From the NCBI RefSeq assembly GCF_013408415.1, contig NZ_JACCAA010000001.1:1-64000 (forward strand): a stretch of 64,000 nt of DNA, given 5' to 3'. A program made the translations under genes and the position numbers. How positions within the stretch are numbered: the stretch's first letter is position 1; each line of letters starts with the position of its first letter. Shown piece after piece: positions 60,361 through 64,000 of this stretch. Origin of the DNA: Nocardioides daedukensis (GTDB lineage Bacteria; Actinomycetota; Actinomycetes; Propionibacteriales; Nocardioidaceae). The notes beneath the pieces are model-generated. The model made no database searches, had not been told where the DNA came from, and worked only from the letters and a program-made list of their open reading frames with translations.

Positions 60361-61245
60361 ATGGAGAACCCTGCAGCCCTGTCCAAGGGCGCCTCGCTGG
60401 TGCGCGTCGCGATCGCCTATCTCATTGCGATCGGGGCCGGAGCCGCGTGGCTGTTCCTGGGTCCCGACACCGACCACCTGTGGCTCGACGGTCTGATCGC
60501 CGACCTGATCGCGACGCTGGTGATCTTCGCGGCGAGCCGGCTGCACGGGAACTCGAGCTTCTACGACGCGTTCTGGAGTGTGCTGCCTCCGCTGCTCGCG
60601 TTCTACTGGTTCTGCGCCGGTCCCGGCACCGAGGACGTGCGCTGGTGGCTGATGGCGGCGGTGCTCCTGCTCTGGGCGATCCGCCTGACCGGCAACTGGA
60701 TCCACGGTTTCCCGGGCCTGCACCACGAGGACTGGCGCTATTCGATGATCCGCGAGCGGGCCGGCCGCCTCGGGGTGCTGGCCGACCTGTTCGCGATCCA
60801 CGTCATCCCCACCCTGCAGGTCTTCGCCGGCCTGATCCCGGTCTACCTCGTCGCCACCCGCGCCGGTGAGCCGCTCGGCTGGCTCGACGGCGTCGCCTTC
60901 GCGGTCGGCATCGGTGCCGTGGCCCTCGAGGGGGTGGCCGACCTGCAGATGCACCGTTTCGTGGCCAGCAAGCAGCCCGGAGAGGTGATGGACCGCGGGT
61001 TGTGGGGCTGGTCGAGACACCCGAACTACTTCGGCGAGTTCGCCTTCTGGTTCTCGCTGGCGCTCTTCGGCCTGGCCGCCGCACCCGGTTCCTGGTGGGT
61101 CTTCGCCGGCGCCGCCGTCATGCTCGCGATGTTCCATGGCGCCAGCATCCCGTGGATGGAGCAGCGCTCGCTTGAGCGCCGACCCGCATACGCAGACGTC
61201 GTACGCCGTGTCCCGCGGTTCGTGCCGCGCCCACCGCGCCGGTGA
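60361..61245 (+). CDS. DUF1295 (steroid 5-alpha-reductase-like) membrane protein
   Basis: This 294-residue protein has about seven membrane helices and the DUF1295/ICMT-type C-terminal motif GLWGWSRHPNYFGEFAFWFSL (NADPH/substrate region, ending EQRSLERRPAYADV). The reduced or methylated substrate is unknown. It is followed after 19 bp by a flavoprotein gene and may be in one operon with the quinone oxidoreductase 34 bp upstream. Confidence 0.85.
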   Translation: MENPAALSKGASLVRVAIAYLIAIGAGAAWLFLGPDTDHLWLDGLIADLIATLVIFAASRLHGNSSFYDAFWSVLPPLLAFYWFCAGPGTEDVRWWLMAAVLLLWAIRLTGNWIHGFPGLHHEDWRYSMIRERAGRLGVLADLFAIHVIPTLQVFAGLIPVYLVATRAGEPLGWLDGVAFAVGIGAVALEGVADLQMHRFVASKQPGEVMDRGLWGWSRHPNYFGEFAFWFSLALFGLAAAPGSWWVFAGAAVMLAMFHGASIPWMEQRSLERRPAYADVVRRVPRFVPRPPRR

Positions 61246-61264
61246 TCCGGCAGTGGGTCCGAAC

Positions 61265-62383
61265 ATGGTGACGAACACCCGACCACGGGTTCTGGTCGTC
61301 GGGATGGGGGACACCGGCGTGCTCACCGCGATCCGGCTCGGCCCGCACGCCGACGTCGTGGGGATCAGCACCAAGGCGGAGTTCGTCAGCGGCCAGGAGC
61401 TCGGGTTGCGCCTGGCCCGCCCCGAGGCATGGATGCGCGACTACCGCGTCGGTTTCGACCGGTTCCGCGGCCTCGACGACGTACGCATCGTCCACGGCAC
61501 CGCCAGCAGCCTCGACCCCGAGTCCCGCCGGGTCAGGGTCACCCTCGCCGACGGCACCACCGCCAGTGAGGAGTACGACGTCCTGGTCATCGCCACCGGT
61601 GTGACCAACGGCTTCTGGCGTGAGCCCTCATTGCAGACCTCCGAAGGAGTCTCCGACGCGCTGGCCCGCGCCCATGCCCGGTTGTCCGACGCCGCCAAGG
61701 TGGTGGTGATCGGGGGTGGGGCCGCAGCGATGAGCAGCGCCGCGCAGGTCGCCGAGTGCTGGCCCGACAAGCAGGTGCACCTCTACTTCCCCGGCGAGCG
61801 TGGGCTCCCGCAGCACGCCCCACGGACCTGGAACCGGGTCGCGCGTCGACTGACCGGGCTCGGGGTCGCCCTGCACCCGGGCCACCGCGCGGTGCTTCCT
61901 GCCGACGGCACGAACGACCTGAGCGCGGGGCCCGTCCGCTGGCAGACCGGACAACCGCCCACCGAGGCCGACGTGGTGCTCTGGGCGATCGGGCAGGTGC
62001 AACCCAACACCGGCTGGCTGCCTGATCACCTGCTCGACGACCGCGGCTTCGTCCTGGTCGAGCCCACTCTGGCCGTGTCCGGACAGGACCACATCTTCGC
62101 CGTCGGTGACATCGCCGCCGTCGACGCGTTGCGCACCTCGGCCCGCAACCAGGGGCACAAGCTGGTCGGCCGGAACGTGCGCGCGCACGTGGCCGGACGG
62201 TCACTGGGGACCTATCGCACTCCGGGGCGGCGGTGGGGCTCCGTGCTCGGTCCGCTGCGCGACGGTCTCGTGGTCTTTGCGCCGAACGGCAGGGGATTCC
62301 GGTTCCCGGCGTGGAGCATCGACGCATTGCTGCAGCGGTTCGTCGTACGACGGGGCATCTATGGGGGAGTGCGCAGGGACTGA
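61265..62383 (+). CDS. NDH-2/AIF-like FAD-dependent oxidoreductase
   Basis: This 372-residue protein has an FAD motif VLVVGMGDTGVLTAIRLG near the start, a second nucleotide motif VVVIGGGAAAMSSAAQVAE and the FAD-contacting HIFAVGDIAAVDALRT. It belongs to the group of NDH-2 and AIF-like reductases that transfer electrons from NAD(P)H to quinones or other acceptors. The ATG at 61265 was chosen; the frame extends upstream into the previous gene. Confidence 0.83.
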   Translation: MVTNTRPRVLVVGMGDTGVLTAIRLGPHADVVGISTKAEFVSGQELGLRLARPEAWMRDYRVGFDRFRGLDDVRIVHGTASSLDPESRRVRVTLADGTTASEEYDVLVIATGVTNGFWREPSLQTSEGVSDALARAHARLSDAAKVVVIGGGAAAMSSAAQVAECWPDKQVHLYFPGERGLPQHAPRTWNRVARRLTGLGVALHPGHRAVLPADGTNDLSAGPVRWQTGQPPTEADVVLWAIGQVQPNTGWLPDHLLDDRGFVLVEPTLAVSGQDHIFAVGDIAAVDALRTSARNQGHKLVGRNVRAHVAGRSLGTYRTPGRRWGSVLGPLRDGLVVFAPNGRGFRFPAWSIDALLQRFVVRRGIYGGVRRD

Positions 62384-62517
62384 TCGACCCGCGGCCGTCG
62401 CAGGGCGCCGCGGGCAAACTCGCATCTTCCCGGTTGCACCTGTGTAGGAAGGCGACTCGCGGGTACGGGTGTGCAGGGTTCGTTGCGAGCCCTCCCCAAC
62501 GTGAAGGTGGTGTGATC

Positions 62518-63705
62518 ATGAAGGCAGTGACTTGGCAGGGCGTCCACAACATGCAGGTCACCGAGGTTCCCGATCCCCGCATCGAGGAGCCGACGGACAT
62601 CGTCATCCGTGTCACCTCTACCGGACTCTGCGGGTCTGACCTGCACCTCTACGAGACGCTCGGCGCGTTCATGGAGCCGGGCGACATCGTCGGCCACGAA
62701 GCGATGGGCATCGTGGAAGAGGTCGGCTCCGAGGTGACGAAGGTGTCCGTCGGCGACCGGGTCGTCGTTCCCTTCAACGTCTCCTGCGGCTCCTGCTGGA
62801 TGTGCGACCAGCACCTCTACAGCCAGTGCGAGACCACGCAGAACCCTGAGCACGGCACCGGTGCCAGCTTCTTCGGCTACTCCAAGCTCTACGGTCAGGT
62901 CCCCGGCGGCCAGGCCGAGCTGCTGCGCGTCCCCTTCGGCAACTTCCTGCCCGTCAAGGTGCCGCACGAACATGAGGACGACCGCTTCCTCTTCCTCTCC
63001 GACGTGCTCCCGACCGCCTGGCAGGGGCTCAAGTATGCGGACGTGCCCGACGGCGGCACGCTGCTGGTGATGGGCGCCGGCCCGATCGGTGACATGGCCG
63101 CACGCATGGGCGTGCGTGCCGGGCACCGCGTGATCAGCGTCGACCGCGTCCCCGAGCGCCTGGCCCGGGTCAACGCGTTCGGCGCCGAGACCATCAACCT
63201 CGACGAGGTCAAGGGCAACGGCGGCGTTGCCGAGATGGTCCGCGAGCTCACCAACGGCCGCGGAGCCGACTCCGTCATCGACGCGGTGGGCATGGAGGCG
63301 CACGGCTCGCCGGTGGCCCAGGGCGTACAGAAGTTCGTCGGTCTGCTGCCCGACGCGATCGCCGAGCCGATGATGAAGAAGGCCGGCATCGACCGTCTGG
63401 CGGCGTTGCACACGGCCCTCGACGCCGTACGTCGTGGGGGCACCGTCTCGCTCTCTGGTGTCTATGGCGGCGCGGTTGACCCGATGCCGCTGTTCCAGAT
63501 GTTCGACAAGCAGATCCAGCTGCGGATGGGCCAGGCCAACGTGCGCGCCCACACCGACGAGCTGCTCGCGATGCTGATCGAGGACGACCCGTTCGGTGTC
63601 GACGCGTTCGCCACCCATCACCTGCCGCTCGACGAGGCCCCGCAGGCCTACAAGCACTTCCAGAAGAAGGAAGAGGGCATGGTGAAGGTGGTCTTCAAGC
63701 CCTGA
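62518..63705 (+). CDS. Zinc-dependent alcohol dehydrogenase
   Basis: This 395-residue protein has the MDR zinc sites: catalytic Cys/His/Glu in GLCGSDLHLYE and GDIVGHEAMGIVEEVG, and the structural-zinc cysteines in VSCGSCWMCDQHLYSQC. The NAD motif is LLVMGAGPIGDMAARMG. The length and an insert around VPGGQAELLRVPFGNFLP resemble glutathione-independent formaldehyde dehydrogenase-like enzymes. GAAGG lies upstream of the ATG. The substrate is uncertain. Confidence 0.9.
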   Translation: MKAVTWQGVHNMQVTEVPDPRIEEPTDIVIRVTSTGLCGSDLHLYETLGAFMEPGDIVGHEAMGIVEEVGSEVTKVSVGDRVVVPFNVSCGSCWMCDQHLYSQCETTQNPEHGTGASFFGYSKLYGQVPGGQAELLRVPFGNFLPVKVPHEHEDDRFLFLSDVLPTAWQGLKYADVPDGGTLLVMGAGPIGDMAARMGVRAGHRVISVDRVPERLARVNAFGAETINLDEVKGNGGVAEMVRELTNGRGADSVIDAVGMEAHGSPVAQGVQKFVGLLPDAIAEPMMKKAGIDRLAALHTALDAVRRGGTVSLSGVYGGAVDPMPLFQMFDKQIQLRMGQANVRAHTDELLAMLIEDDPFGVDAFATHHLPLDEAPQAYKHFQKKEEGMVKVVFKP

Positions 63706-63752
63706 CGCAGGGATTGATCCGCTGACCGACTGATGGCGGTCGCAGGGGCCGA

Positions 63753-64000
63753 TCAGGCCTCGGCGATCGCCTCGTCGGCGGTCTCACCGGTGACGTCGTG
63801 TGCCGACTCGTCGTCGAGGTCGTGACCGCCGAGCGGTTCGTGATGCCAGGTGGTGAGCTCCCACCCGTCGCTCGGGTCGCCCTCCAGGACGGCCATGCCG
63901 GTGTTCATGATGTGGAGGTCCTTCGCCTGCGCCGGGTCGAGCTCGCTCGCCAGTGCGGCAAAGGCCCGGATCGCGGCGCCGTGGCTGAACAGCGCCACGG
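63753..64000 (-). CDS. Histidine phosphatase family protein, C-terminal part
   Basis: The frame is open to the window edge. The fragment contains the second catalytic His region FSHGAAIRAFAALASELDP and the end GDPSDGWELTTWHHEPLGGH of the phosphoglycerate mutase-like histidine phosphatases. The N-terminal RHG motif lies beyond the window. The last 20 residues are acidic and probably disordered. Confidence 0.82.
   Translation of the reverse strand, partial: VALFSHGAAIRAFAALASELDPAQAKDLHIMNTGMAVLEGDPSDGWELTTWHHEPLGGHDLDDESAHDVTGETADEAIAEA

Noticed and set aside
1..64000. CRISPR arrays, rRNA, tRNA and complete insertion sequences
   Set aside because: Reading both strands by eye I saw no regularly spaced direct repeats with spacers, no cloverleaf, no rRNA-like stretch and no transposase frame. 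A covariance-model scan would be needed to exclude small RNAs.

Overview
The window is high-GC DNA from an actinobacterium. Leaderless GTG/ATG starts just downstream of TANNNT boxes, a DUF222/HNH gene, a Mycobacterium-type (RMM) microcompartment operon and many TetR/GntR regulators suggest a Nocardioides-like soil genus. That placement is an inference; no rRNA or tRNA gene is visible to test it.

Bases 1-19 kb look like ordinary chromosome. They hold the 3' end of a Wadjet/MksB (JetC) gene, a 2-hydroxyacid dehydrogenase, a TetR regulator divergent from a SnoaL-like gene across a perfect palindrome, a GNAT acetyltransferase, a DUF222/HNH gene, a FitAB-type toxin-antitoxin pair, a thiamine-pyrophosphate enzyme, a glyoxalase-fold gene, a five-gene ECF sigma/anti-sigma/ABC-transporter operon (minus strand), a Tat-exported metallo-beta-lactamase-fold protein with a beta-propeller protein, and a TetR/flavin-oxidoreductase pair with an operator between them.

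Bases 19-37 kb are accessory. Most genes are short, of unknown function, and separated by unusually long gaps. Recognisable parts are a NERD nuclease-like protein, a MazG-like pyrophosphohydrolase overlapping a GIY-YIG/DUF2075 ATPase, a PD-(D/E)XK-like protein, a DUF4062 sensor-like protein, a DUF3644 protein and a protein made of 18-residue TGETTHR repeats. A tyrosine recombinase pseudogene (amber codon plus frameshift) and a frameshifted alpha/beta hydrolase show decay. A degenerate 16-bp element recurs downstream of several of these genes. The region reads as a decayed integrated element or defence-type hotspot.

Bases 37-42 kb hold a PolA-like exonuclease/polymerase, two small membrane proteins, an SNF2-like helicase and a HipB-like antitoxin with twin operators followed by a HipA stub.

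Bases 42.2-53.1 kb are a complete bacterial microcompartment locus of the RMM type. A ten-gene minus-strand operon encodes a class-III aminotransferase-fold phospholyase, a CoA-acylating aldehyde dehydrogenase, two tandem-domain shell proteins, one hexameric and one pentameric shell protein, a protein of unknown function, an aminoalcohol kinase, a short-chain dehydrogenase and a GntR regulator. Divergent from it are an APC permease and a formamidase-like hydrolase. The divergent promoter carries a cluster of GGTTCA/TGAACC half-sites. By analogy with Mycobacterium smegmatis, the likely role is use of 1-amino-2-propanol/aminoacetone through propionaldehyde to propionyl-CoA.

Bases 53-64 kb are again ordinary genes: an Abhydrolase_9 protein, DUF1294, GrpB, the protein AMPylase SelO, a Tat-lipoprotein serpin with an intact inhibitory hinge, DUF1801, a medium-chain quinone oxidoreductase, DUF1295, an NDH-2/AIF-like flavoprotein, a zinc alcohol dehydrogenase and the end of a histidine phosphatase. 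No rRNA, tRNA, CRISPR array or complete insertion sequence was seen.
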